64,000 nt of DNA from Hymenolepis diminuta (Eukaryota; Platyhelminthes; Cestoda; Cyclophyllidea; Hymenolepididae), in assembly GCA_900708905.1 (NCBI GenBank), contig CAADRB010000001.1, positions 4,169,929 through 4,233,928 of the forward strand, in the 5' to 3' direction. A program made the translations under genes and the position numbers. The notes beneath the pieces were generated by a model. It made no database searches and had not been told where the DNA came from. It was given only the letters and a program-made list of their open reading frames with translations. Every line of letters begins with the position of its first letter. The stretch's first letter is position 1. This document shows positions 24,901 to 36,400 of this stretch, one piece after another.

Positions 24901-27900
24901 TAATTTTAAGTGTGTGTATATTAGTAATTTTATTAATTTTCATAAATTCTAGTTATATTATAAAATTTCTATCTCACCATTTAAAATATCTTACCGCAAA
25001 GTGCAGCCATTTTCTCTGTTATGACTTCTTCTTCCGGTTTTTCTTAAAATATTTAAGACGCTCATCAAAGTCAGGAAAAATTGTTATTTGTGTTACCAAA
25101 AATAAATGTTTCTTGCAATAACTCTGAATGAAAATTCTCATTTATTTTCTTAGTGAAGACATAACTTGGACGATACTTCGGTGTGCTATGAATTGCAACC
25201 AGTAAATATTCATCTTTAGTAGTATTAGAGATTAACTGGATGAATGGACAATTTTTAATTATGAGTGAGACATTGATAGCTGCTTACATTCACTCTCAAG
25301 TTTCAGTATCTAACTCTAAAGCGAACAGTCTAAAAGGATTAATTTTCAATTAAATCAAACGACTACGAATAAAACATATTGCTGTTAACTTTTTCCTTGC
25401 CATGAATGAGTTTTTAAGTAGTCTGTCTTAGTAGCTGTTAAATAATCAATTAGAATAATTAAAACAAGCCAGCAATGTTTCTATTGCAAAAGCCGATGAG
25501 CTTATTTGAGGTCATATGGGGTTATTTGAGGGGATTAATTATCTATAGATTATATTTTTTCAAATATTGTATTAAATATTAAGATTTGCAGTACCTAGAC
25601 AACATTAGAGTTGAAATTAAAGTTGTAATTACAATTTTGGCAGAACTACCTTTGAGAGAAAATTAAATTCATACATGATATTTAGAAAGAAAATTAATTA
25701 ACGTTAAGTGAAACAGACTAACCCTTATCATCATTATTATCAAAGGTTTTAGTTCCTTCTGTTTGTTCTGTAGCAATTGTGAGAAATTTGTTTAGAATCG
25801 TGTATTACAAAGATGGTATTAACTATAGTTAGGGGAAATGCAAAAGCTACCTTCAGATTCTTCGGTTTTTAGAGAAACATTTTCCTCATTCTTGATAATT
25901 TCAGCTGAAATTGAAACAAGAACCAGATACTATTAAAGCTTATTTGCATAAATTAAGTTAAAAATTTAAGGATATTCAATAAAAATCGCGTATTTATCAT
26001 TGAATAAAAGTGAATTTTAAAATTCTTTTGGCAAATTCTACTTTAGTCCTCTTAACTTGGGCTTAACTTATTAAATATTAAATTGATCGAAGAAGTATGC
26101 TTTTTATTTATTTTCCAAGTCTATAGGTTTATTAAATTTATTAAATAAACCAGAAAACCAAAAAATACCAGAAAAAGCAAGAAGAGCTTTTTCATAATGC
26201 TAATTTTTTTCACTTAGATTGCATCAGTTAGCATTTTAATTCATCTTCTTTTATTAGGCAAGTATTTATTTTATTTCAAGATACTTATTTCAGTATTTTT
26301 TTAAATATAAAAAAATACTGTTCCCATTTTTACATTATATTAAACATATTTTATTAAAAATTCATATCTAAAATAAAATTCAGTCAAGTCATATATATGA
26401 ATTTCAATATAAGAGCCTTTGAAGTTTGCAATTTTTAATCCTGAAAAAAATTATTTCTAAATTAATCTTGTTAAAATCAGTATTTTTTCAAATTGAGCAG
26501 ATACCGCATGAGGATTCCAGATATTGATTCTTAAAAGGATTGATTCTATTTGTCTGCAATTTTGTCTCATCAGGTTTGATAGTGGATGACATGCATTCGA
26601 GTTTACAAACATCAAAAGAGCCATTAGTTGACATGAGCCAAAACCTGCACTCAGTTGTATTTTCCCATGATAACGGAGAACTGGGGAAATGATAAGAGCT
26701 AACAGAAATTCAACATAACGCAGCTCAAGGCAGTTTGTGTTTACCTGCCAACTAATTTTCGCCCTACACTTCTTTATTTTCTTCATGAATATATAAATTG
26801 ACTTGATGTCATTTACTTATCTTCAGAATATTTCTCATTAAATTGCAATTATGCATCTCTTAATTTTGCTTACCGTCTTTTGTCTTTGTTTCAACATCTT
26901 GAATTTGGTCAGAGCAATTGTTATCAACTAAAACAGAGGCGAAATATGATAATTTTCAACGTAACTCCTAAAACTATAAATGAATCAAATATTTAGGTAT
27001 TTATTCACGTTTGAAACGACTTTTAACACTATGTATTTTTTCAGATTAGTGATAATTAATTTTTTGACATAATTGCAACAATTTTATATCAGAATGTACA
27101 AAATTTATACACAAATGGGAAAAAAATTTACCTTTTTTAGTTGATTCATTTGATTCACTTTCTATGGATTTAGTTTCAACTGATTCCTCTTTTTCTGTGC
27201 AAAATAATTGCTGATTAGATTTTATAAATTTTTTTGAAATCATTTTATATAGTTTTTGAATATATAAGATCTTCAACGCATACAGAGACCAAAAGTTAAT
27301 GCTTATTTCTGTTTGCCGATAAAATATAAAAGTTACCTTTACTGAACCTCTCCCGTTCATATCGGTAGGTTTTTCCTGGCCAACGACTATCTATTTTAAT
27401 ACATTCGCAATGTTACCTAATTTTTTGAATTAAATTAAAACATTCAGATCTCAATGAGCTCTGCTCACCTTCAACCGATATTATTTGAGAAGAAAAGTGT
27501 GGCCACTTTCCTAATCAAGTAATAGGCAACATAATTTTAATATAATTTCAATTAAATAATCTCTACTTACCTACAATTCCTTTGCGGTACGGCCTGCGAT
27601 TTATCCAAAGCTGCCTCTCTATGTAAAATATAATTTAGATAACTCCATCTTTGACTTGATTGAATTGGAATTTCCACAAATTGAGTTCACTTTAGTCAAG
27701 TTTACTACTTACCTAGGAAGGCTAAATGTACAAAAATGATGGCATATTTAACAAAATTTGCTTCATTTATTAAATAGAGATGACAGTTTGCAGCAATTGC
27801 ATTTAATAACGGACTTAAAAATTTATTCATTCCGCTGAATTGCAAATTTTTGCGAAAAAAGCGATTTACTTAAATGGTGTAGTATAAAATTAACATAAAC

Positions 27901-28485
27901 TTCTTTTCTAACTTATAAAATTATGCCTATTTGTAGGCGGTTTATTTTTTAATTAATTGCATAATACTTATAAATGAAAATGCATTGTTATACCCAGGTC
28001 TAGCATCTCTCATTTTATTTCATTAATGATCAGGCGATTATGAATTAAGCTAAAGATACCATCATATATGGCAGTATTTTCGAACATTTCAAAATATCAC
28101 GAAACGTCAAAAATAATCCCTTCCTACCTTTCTTTGGTCTTATCCTTTTTTCACAGACTCTTTCCTCTTGTGCGCGAGTTTTTGAAACTAAATTGTTATT
28201 ATAGTTTAAACTTTAGAATATATTACAAATAGTATGCATTTTAAAAATATACATATTTGTATCTTACGCTCAAACCTTTCTTTAACCAACTTTGCTGAAA
28301 ACTTTCTCCTTTCGGGAAATTTGAAAGATTTACCTAAACGGGTATAACAGACAAATATGCAAAATCGATTACATTTTGCTAAACAAAACCTCTTCAAGAC
28401 TTGAGGCGATATTCGCTGCATAAAATTGTAATATGCTAATTATAAATTAGGAAATAAACTTACCAAACTCGATAGGTTTTATCAT
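12902..28485 (-). CDS. gene A: 39-exon symmetric micro-exon gene, unknown function
   Basis: Not recognised by homology. Exons, 5' to 3' (high to low): 28485-28464, 28378-28334, 28294-28268, 28187-28128, 27721-27713, 27618-27571, 27510-27469, 27390-27337, 27194-27132, 26927-26874, 25904-25851, 25767-25723, 25042-24995, 24715-24662, 24595-24548, 24412-24359, 24197-24141, 24062-23997, 23919-23854, 23778-23713, 23502-23449, 23345-23277, 23192-23124, 22487-22401, 18284-18246, 18173-18120, 18018-17947, 17788-17729, 17638-17609, 15774-15727, 15609-15571, 15200-15075, 14940-14875, 14685-14551, 13767-13726, 13467-13405, 13262-13224, 13123-13058, 12969-12902. Joined, they give 735 residues without a stop, from MIKPIEF to KLDE. 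All 37 internal exons are multiples of three (9-135 nt) and every intron is phase 1. Composition changes by block: basic (residues 1-102), Glu/Lys/Ser-rich (103-242), Tyr/Pro/Ser-rich with duplicated exons (262-420), mixed and acidic (421-657), Lys-rich (658-713). There is no clear signal peptide. Expression and exact borders need transcript data; architecture is the firm part. Confidence 0.75.
13058..13467 (-). CDS. gene A, Lys-rich 3' exons
   Basis: Exons 13467-13405, 13262-13224 and 13123-13058 encode residues about 658-713. The middle exon is almost pure Lys/Glu (GKKKEKKHKKEKY), and the last ends VRKLKIPKKILT. Such a run could be a nuclear or nucleic-acid-binding tail, or merely low-complexity filler. 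The last of the three uses the donor at 13057 (ACAA|gtatgt) rather than an in-exon GTAAGA, because only that keeps phase 1 into the terminal exon. Confidence 0.6.
14551..15200 (-). CDS. gene A, the two longest exons and a GC-AG intron
   Basis: Exons 15200-15075 (126 nt) and 14685-14551 (135 nt) are the longest of the gene. Both are acidic, with clustered Glu and scattered Cys. Between them, exon 14940-14875 (66 nt) ends TGTAAAG|gcaagc, a GC donor with otherwise perfect consensus, which is the form GC-AG introns usually take. No GT donor gives an open, in-phase product there. Confidence 0.6.
16378..17320 (+). mobile_element. Tc1/mariner-superfamily transposase remnant
   Basis: Translation of the plus strand, across many stops and frameshifts, follows a Tc1/mariner transposase along its length. 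N-terminal HTH-like part: VHGVIDENPGKSM and HLAKDFQMSEGAIMNALHQD near 16470-16570. Catalytic region: GLSVNADVTAYVETL near 16880, then a decayed stretch with FQHESAHA where the second catalytic Asp should be. C-terminal part ends in an EAEGGYI-like sequence near 17300. It belongs to a different lineage from the mariner at 11.7 kb and is much older, as most codons near the active site are disrupted. It sits inside an intron of gene A. Confidence 0.75.
17118..17135 (+). repeat. G-quadruplex-capable (GGGGT)n run
   Basis: Four consecutive G runs (4, 4, 4 and 3 G) separated by single T. The run replaces the short G-rich stretch expected in the transposase remnant at the point where the family has a YVWGVVE-like motif, so it looks like a slippage expansion inside the dead transposon. 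Confidence 0.75.
18285..22400. other. gene A 4.1-kb intron
   Basis: This is the largest intron of gene A, between exons 22487-22401 and 18284-18246. It is AT-rich with no recognisable exon. Two similar short segments (around CTATCCARTATTGGT) occur near 18980 and 19035. I see no transposon protein in it. Confidence 0.5.
23124..24062 (-). CDS. gene A, duplicated Tyr/Pro/Ser exon block
   Basis: Six successive exons of 54-69 nt (24062-23997, 23919-23854, 23778-23713, 23502-23449, 23345-23277, 23192-23124; residues about 262-391) encode related peptides. Clearest: TPLYRPTQM in one exon and SPIYRPDMVSS in the next, then VPSVNCQSPGQNN. Three consecutive exons are exactly 66 nt. This supports growth of the gene by tandem exon duplication, which phase-1 symmetric exons allow without breaking the frame. 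Confidence 0.65.
24359..27194 (-). CDS. gene A, Glu/Lys/Ser-rich exon block
   Basis: Eight exons (27194-27132, 26927-26874, 25904-25851, 25767-25723, 25042-24995, 24715-24662, 24595-24548, 24412-24359), mostly 45-54 nt, encode residues about 103-242. Typical pieces are ESVETKSIESESNES, VDEEANKSNESCPDD and EVEKAEFVKGEE. The block is acidic, hydrophilic, probably unstructured, with an isolated Cys in some exons. Similar size and composition again point to repeated exon duplication followed by divergence. Confidence 0.65.
27713..27721 (-). CDS. gene A, 9-nt micro-exon
   Basis: Minus-strand CCTTCCTAG lies between a good acceptor (ttgtacatttag) and a perfect donor (gtaagt). It adds three residues and keeps phase 1. 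At 9 nt it is far below the size normal splicing recognises easily and within the range typical of micro-exons. Confidence 0.6.
   Translation of the reverse strand, partial: PS
28268..28378 (-). CDS. gene A, exons 2 and 3 around a 39-nt intron
   Basis: Exons 28378-28334 (45 nt; contains CNRFCIFVCYTRL) and 28294-28268 (27 nt) are separated by a 39-nt intron (gtaaat...tttcag). That is the same length as the single TRAPPC4 intron, suggesting a minimum intron size in this genome of about this value. Confidence 0.55.
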
Positions 28486-28535
28486 AGTAGTTAGAGTAGA
28501 TAAAATATGTTGTGCACTAAAATCCAAATCCAAGC

Positions 28536-28542
28536 TTATATA
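28536..28542 (-). promoter_or_regulatory. TATA box of gene A
   Basis: TATATAAG on the minus strand lies 57 nt upstream of the ATG at 28485. Gene C has TATATAAAAG 61 nt upstream of its ATG, so position and sequence agree between the two genes. Confidence 0.55.
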
Positions 28543-30326
28543 CTAAAATTTCACCCATCTCATGACTATTCACACCGTCGATTTGCCGGTTAAGCACCCG
28601 ATAACAAGATGCTCAGAGAATAGTACATCAGCAGTCAAAATTATGCCTCTTTGAATTCTGAAATATTATTTTTTTATAGTTACTAGTGATTTACAAATGC
28701 GAACAAGCAAATCCAATATTTATTGCAATAAACTCTGTTTTAATTAGAAAATATAATACCATTACTCCTAGGTACATTGACAATAGTGTCTATCTTTGTA
28801 ATGAATGTTTCTGGTCGTGTCTTGCGTTGTGTTGATTTGAATTCCAATCGAACTACTCCCGAGGGTCAACTTATACTATTCCAATGCATTCATCCTCTTT
28901 TCCAATTTCTCTTAAAGAGTGATCATGAAAGAAAAAATGTTGGACAAAAAAAATCCTAATGATTTAAGACATTTTAACTATCAGAAAATGTTGGTAATGT
29001 AATTTAGAAAACCACACCTTAATAAAGATGTTCGAGAGACCTATTTTATATTTAACGTTGACAAATGTTTAAATCACATATGCTTCTTTCATTGTGCATG
29101 GTTTTCATGTGCGCAACATCACAAGATATTAAAAAAATCATCTATTGTAGACGAGTATTGCTTTACTTTACATATTTACAAAGTTCAATTTAATGCTTCA
29201 TAAGCTTATCATTTAAAGATCGTTACAACAAAGAGAATAAGACAAAATACAGGGTTTTAAAATACTTGTCCACTGAATGGGAGGTCTAAAAATGTAGAAA
29301 TTACCTCGCGTTCATTTCGTTGCATTTTCCTGCTGGTGCGATTTGTATTCCAGCTCTTGTTTTAACAGTTTTTCACCCTGAAGATCGCATAACCAGGTGC
29401 ATATTTCTCTGGGGACAATATTCGGTCATTTTCAATCTTACAGAAGGGCCTTGCATTTGCAATTGTCATAAAAAAGCATACAGTTAGTAGAAAATTCGTA
29501 TCAAAGTTTTCTTTGCTTTTCCATCTATAATTATTTGGTGTATCCAACATGTAGACTTTTTAGACCAGCAGACTTCACGACCATTGGAAGAAAAATGGTT
29601 AAATCTTAGATGGTGTTGAAATCCATATCCGAAGCTTAAATTTAAACATAAATTGAAAATTTTCTTGTCAGTTTGTTTTTCTCTAAGGTATATGAAATCT
29701 GTGATAGAGATGACTTTAAATCTGCTTAAGATAAAATTTCAAACTTCGAAGAAATTTTCAGCAAACTTTTATTAGAATTTATAGATTAAAATAATTACAG
29801 ACTATTCATTTTATTAGTTTCACGCCATTGCATTATTTAATGAAATCTTAATTTAATCATAAGGAATAAAAACATTAAAGTACTTTATTTAAATTTTAAT
29901 TACTCGTGAAAATTTATCTACCATTGTCAGGTGTAGGATCATCTGCTTAAATATTTACCATTTAATATAAAAGAGGATGGTTTCCTCGGTCAAATACCTT
30001 AGGTTTAATTTATCAATGAACAAAAATTACGCAACTGGTAGGTTTGATATTATAATAAAATGTATTATAATTTATTCTTCATTATTTTCATTTATTTGAA
30101 TTACTTTTCTTTCGAAAACCCATTGCTATTGTTAAATTAAATGCACATTAAAAAGGAAATGGATAATGTAACCAAGTAAATACCATGAAACTCGTAAAAC
30201 AGGTTTTGCCTAGGATTGCTGAGACATAACTTATGTCATATAAGCATTATAAGTAACACTTGTAGAGCAAGAAGATACATTAGGAAAACATTATAAGAGG
30301 AAAATAAGAAATTCAAAAGTATTAAA
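28543..30326. promoter_or_regulatory. divergent intergenic region of genes A and B
   Basis: The two large micro-exon genes are transcribed away from each other, with start codons 1.84 kb apart. TATA-like sites for B occur at 30239-30244, 30247-30253 and 30292-30297. Short open frames at 28777-28959 (+) and 29362-29550 (-) are not recognised and are not called. Co-regulation from this region is an inference. Confidence 0.45.
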
Positions 30327-30474
30327 ATGCTTGATAAGTCAAAATATTTTGGCATTTTCTTAATATTTATTCCGATTTTGTACATCGACTTTTTAATTCA
30401 TTCAGAAGTTACAAAATTCAACAGCGACAGCAAAATTGCACCAGGCAGGGATTTTAAGAAAGTAAAATCCTCAG
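30327..30474 (+). CDS. gene B first exon: hydrophobic leader
   Basis: This exon of 49 codons plus one base begins MLDKSKYFGIFL and holds an uninterrupted hydrophobic run of about 18 residues near the N terminus, followed by a polar Lys/Ser-rich end. It fits a signal peptide or a type II signal anchor. The donor is CTCAG|gtagga. This is the only one of the three family members with such a leader. Confidence 0.65.
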
Positions 30475-33400
30475 GTAGGAATAAAAGAATGCTATTACTT
30501 TTAATTATGTTCGAGTAAGTAATCACTGACTCTATTACTCAAATTAAACTTCATTTTTACATTTAAAGGAAAAAATAAAGATAATCAGAAACAGTATGAA
30601 GGTTATGAGGCACAGAAAAATGGTGAATTTATTGTGATAAAAGATTTCCGTTAAATTTCTCTTATAATTTCATTTTAAAATGTCATTTATTTTAAGCAAA
30701 ATTTAATTGCATCGACAAGTCTTAAAGCAAGTAACAAAATAGAAATTCATCATTCCCAATATTATTTTAATTTTAGAGAAATCAGAAAAGAAACACAAAA
30801 AAGGAAGTCAAGGAAGAATTTTAGTTAAAGAAGACTTTCAGAGTAAGCATAACACTAGAGCTGAAATTGATTGCATCCATTGACATCAGTTTGTCTATGT
30901 GGAATTGTCTTCATTTTAGCCAAAACCACTAAAACCAAGTCAAGTCGAGAATACGAGAAAAAGAAACCCAGAAAACGTACGTCTATTTGTGTCATGAGAT
31001 TTGAGAATGTGCCTACAAAAAACTTTACCCGTGAAAAAATTTAGATCAAGAAGTAGCCATTGTATCCGTTGTCGAAAATAAACCAAAACGCGAAGAAGGT
31101 ATCTTTATTGGTCAATTAACTGTCTATCGCAAATTTCATGTTCATTTAGAATTTCAGACAAAATAAGTGTAATTGTTTATTACTTCGATGTAAATAAGCT
31201 TAATTATTTCCTTTTTGTTAGCAGTTGTTTGCCAACCGGTTTGTCAGCCTGTCTGCCAAGAGGTTTGCACAGAGATTGTCCGTACGTGTATTAAATTCTT
31301 TATATCTATCGATTTCAGTTGGGAAAGCACTATGTGCACTTGTAATTTTAAAAGTTTAGAATTTGATTCTTCAAAAGTGGGCTTTTGTCGGACACATTAA
31401 TATGTACTCATCGAAAAAATACAACAATGTGTTCATGGAAACGAGGTACCATTTATCTATGAAGAATGTAAAAAGCAGTGACTCACTTACGAAAATTAAA
31501 AGTGAAAATATATAAATAGAGTAAATAAATGTTTTGCTTCCATTTGTATATTAATTAATTCTTGTCTCGACCCAACGGGTCCTGATTTAATTGCCTTGAT
31601 GTGGGACAATTTGCCTCCACTGGCTACCAAACAGAGAGATGAATCCTCATTATTAGATGATATGATATTCCAATTCAGCCAAGTTGGTTTAAGACATAGT
31701 AATTTATAAGTCCAAAATGACATTGCTGAAGCCAAATGATATAAACGATTTTCATGGACAAACAGTTACACAAATATTTGTGTTAACGTAATCAAATTTG
31801 TTTTAAAACCAATTAAATATGTTTACATTTGTATACAAAGCAGTATATTTTTTTATAATACTTTAAAACACATTATATTCGTTATAGTAGCGCTAAAAGT
31901 TTTTATTAAATAAAATTATAAAAAATTTTAAAATTACATTATGGTATTACAAAAACTCAACCAACATGTGACTTCTATCCCTATTTTATCCCTTAGAACA
32001 TTGCCAACCGTATATTTGCTGTCTACCGGTTTGCATGCCTACATGTGGTAACGAAAATGATAATGTATTTTTACTTTCTTTTCATAGATCATTTATTAAA
32101 TATACATTACTTTCGTGTAGTAGATTATCAACAATGTATACCTTGCCAGCCAAGATGTGAACAAATTTTTAGTAAGGCGGTTATTATAATTTGTTTCATT
32201 TCTCAAGATCAAAATAGATGCGACAAAAAAATTAATTAAATTTGCGCTCTTAATTTCCAATTCATTCAAAATTTAATGACGGCTTTTATTTTTTCCAGTT
32301 GAGCGTCATCCAAGCCAGCCATATCAGCCTTGGCAACCAATGTACCATACATATCAAGGTTGGAGCTGTTTTAGAAATTCAATAATTGCTCATTTTTTTG
32401 ACTAATTATTCTATTATATAAATGAGAATGGCAGGATGCAAAGATATCAAAATTCAAAATTAAAGTCACTTAAAATATAAATTCATAAACTTACAATTAA
32501 CATCTGTTGTGCAATATAGCAATTAAAATGGTCTGTCTGATATCAATTGGTAACATAAGCAGCCACAAGTCTGCAATTTACATTTGAAAGTAAGATTTTT
32601 ATATGTTTGAAATCTTTAGTTGGAGAGCAGATGTTCCAACCCGTCAACGAAACAGTTCAAGGTATATGAAATGAAAATATTTTGTAAATATTGGCATAAT
32701 TTTTAGAATTAATATTAATTTATTTGCTCTAAAATGTAGTTGATTTTCAACGACCCTCGCCCTTATTAAAAGAAAGTGGGCGCTACTTAGGTACATGTTC
32801 ACTTATTTTTATTGTAAGATGAATCTAGAGAAGAAACTAATCAAAATATTCTTAATTTATATAACCCTTCACTTTTTGCTTACAAGAACTCATTTTTAAC
32901 ATATCTTAATTTCTTTATCTGCCAATTGAATAAAACATTTATATATTTGAAATTGACAAAATTTAGTGAAAAGTCAAGTTATCCAGGCCAACTACGAAGA
33001 CGATGACGGTAATACGATTGAGAATTAACATTTTTCTTTGTTCTGAAAAAGATTCAATATCTTTCTATCCCAAATTTGCATCAAATACTTATTCAAACAT
33101 TAATTTAACTCATTTTCCTATAAAAGTTTATTATTCTACCATAAAATGAAACTTTTCGTTGTTGACTACGCACTATTTCCTATGTAATTGTTTATTTTAA
33201 TAATATAGTCGAATTCTATTTTCGTAAACTCTTCTCTGAAACCTTTATGAGTAATCTATGAACACGTTGCATTATCAGGAAAAAGGGAGTTAAATATTAA
33301 AGAATCATATTTGGTGTGTTTAATGTCATCCGAAGGAACATGGGGTGGAAAAGGATTTTACGAATAAAGAACTTAGATTTACTCATTCTTTAAAAGCGAA

Positions 33401-36400
33401 AGAAATCTACTCTTCAATATATGTCAAATGATTTCTGGATTGTAATGAGTTTGAACTCAAAGAATCCAGAAAGCAATCTTAATCTTATTCCATTAACGAA
33501 ATTATGTCCATCTTAATAGTTGAAGAGCGTAAAGGTGGTATAAGCTTAGAATAGTGGAAAGTCAAATGAACCAAATTTATTAACTATTTGCTAGCAATTC
33601 TCATAAAATATATTTGTATAGTTATTAGTCATATTATATAATGATTACTATTTAAATTTTTTCAAATTTATATTGCATTAAATTTAAACACAACATTACA
33701 TAACATTGTGGGACATCGATATGGGTTTTAATCGATCTAGACCCGTCCCGTCTGTACATATTCTCCTCAAATGTGTTCCATCTACTCCTCTTATACTCAC
33801 GACTAATATTAATTTAGTAATCAGACATAGATTTTTGGATTTAGTAGCGTAGATTTTCTCCACTTATACCTTCGAATGTTAATATTTTTTAATCTCTTTG
33901 TGAAATAGTAGTAGACATAGGAGGAAAGTGAAAATGGGGTAGAGTCCAAATGGATTCAGTATTGCATTAAGCATTACAAACATTGTCTGCAACCACCTTT
34001 TGGTTGCAATAACACGCTAACAACAGTTTCTTATTGTAGAACATGAAAGTCAATCCACTTCTGATAATGAAAATACTCAATCTTACGAACCTGTCTATGA
34101 AAATGTTGCAGGTACTTTGAAACAGAGTCAAATGTCTTTTTAAAAGCTTAGTCAGTTGAAATAGTTGAACACCATGAAATAGGGCCAGATGGACCAATAG
34201 TTAATATATAAAGCACATGTAATTAGAAATCTCCAGTGATAATTACCTCGAAATACGGATATTAAATCTTCATTGATATTCAGGATATACTCTAGAATTA
34301 TTTTACGAATGCAGTTTTGATTTAATATTTAAAATGAATATTTTTTGATAGCTGAACGCCGTCAAAGTGAACCACATGAATCAATATCCTTTGAAGAAGC
34401 TACAGGTAATTAAATCCCTTTAATAATAATTACCAATGAACACAAATTTATTAAATCTTGATTGACATTTAGCATATGCCATAGAAAAATAGCCGTCTAA
34501 AATAATAAATGAGGTTTTCAATATAAATTTTAAAGCATTTTAAATTTATACTTTATAGTTGAATGCAGTCAGACAAAACCAAATGGACCAATTACATGTG
34601 AAGGAACGTTGGGTAATTAAAACTCTCTAATTAAAAATTAGAAGAGAAGGCTGATAACTTAAGAATTCAACCCTATTTAATTCCAATATATGTCCAAAGA
34701 GCATTCCAGGATTATTTCTCTATTCATTATAAATAAAATTTTGAATTAAAATTCAAATGTCTACAAAAACTTTACAGTTGAATGCCATCAAGAGGAACCA
34801 AATGGATCCATAAAATGTGAAGAAGCAACAGGTAAAATAGTTCGCTTGTTATTGTGGAAAGAAGTCAATATCTCCAAAAAGATTCCTTATCTAATCTTAA
34901 AATGTATTCGAAGTAATTATTAATTTATAATCTTTTAATTTTTTACCTAAAATGAAACTTCTATTGCCTTTAATTAAGGTAATATCCGCAATATTTTTCT
35001 AAATTTTAAGAGAAACTAAACCGAGCGAATTCTGACATTGTTTTTTAATAGCCATAGGCAAATTTGAACTCCCACCAAACCCCTCAGGTAATGTCCCAGC
35101 AACTAATTTGATTGAAAATCGAAAGTAGCAAATTTGAAACTCTCTACAGAATGCATAATTGTTGACTTCAAGATCTTAACATTTTTTCATCCTTATGAAC
35201 ACATATATTACAAAACTATATCAAACCGATTTCAAATCGGGAAATATTGTTCAATACTAGGCGTTGATTTCATTTATATCATCATTTTAAGAGTAAACAG
35301 GGTCATCGTAAGCTCATTTCGCGTTTTGTTGAAATAAATTACAATAAATTGGCCGAGAGTATGCTTATTTTTCACTCATTGTCATATTTAGGTTTTATTT
35401 TTATTGTCCACAGAACTGTAAAAAAGGTCCAAACAAAAAAAACTGCGAAATGGCTAGAGAATCAAGCAAAAGGAAGTAACCAAGTTATAGCATCAAGAAC
35501 CTTACTTAAATCGAATTATGAAAAATAATTCGTCACTCCTAAATATATTAGTGTTTAAATCTATTGACTCAACTTCTGGGTTTCGGATGGTATCATATCC
35601 ACGATATTAAGATTTTGTAACAGTTGATTTAATTCCGCGGTTGGTCATGCCATCAAATATAACTGCTTCCTGCTACAGCAAGAATCACTTTGATCAGTCT
35701 GTCATTTAATTTAATTTTATAATTAAATTTCATTAAACGAGGTTTGATTTGATCAAATTTCCCACAAAATTTGCTTACATCTGCCTTAGACGGGTAATAA
35801 ATGCACACGGTCTTTCTTTCTTGCAGAAGAAAATAACCAAACCACCTCTGGCACTATCACAATAAATGTGAATGAAGGAGATAAGGCTCCCTGGCCTGAT
35901 GCCGAAACAGTTACAGGTATTAGTAAATAAAATTAGGCGGTTTTCTGAAAAATGACCGTTTTAAATAAATATTTTTTCTAGTTGAATGCTACCAGGCGGA
36001 AGAGAATGGACCAATAGTCTGCGAATATACCGCAGGTAATAAAAGACATTTACTTTAATATTTTAATAGAACATTTTTATCCAATTTTCGTAAATATGTA
36101 TTTTTGAGCTGAAATTTCCTTTAATTATACTGTATTTGAGAATTAGAAATACTCATGTGTTTCTAATCTTTTAGAAGGTCAAAACCAAACAAATTCTGGC
36201 ACAATTGTTAAAAGCCCAGAAAGGAAACCAGAACCTTTATCAACACCATTATCTTCTACCTCACCACCTTCAGATTTACCATCTTCAATATCATCATCGA
36301 AGTCATCATCATCATCCTCTACCTCATCTTCTTCCTCCTCTTCATCATCATCTGATTCTTCCTCAACTTCTACTTCTTCGTCATCGTCATCGTCATCATC

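Noticed and set aside
26457..26786. 109-codon minus-strand open frame inside an intron of gene A
   Set aside because: No acceptor/donor pair joins it to gene A in phase 1 and no family is recognised; the plus strand of the same stretch is equally protein-like but has stops.
28777..28959. 60-codon plus-strand frame between genes A and B
   Set aside because: It starts with TTG, has no recognisable motif and lies in a presumed promoter region.
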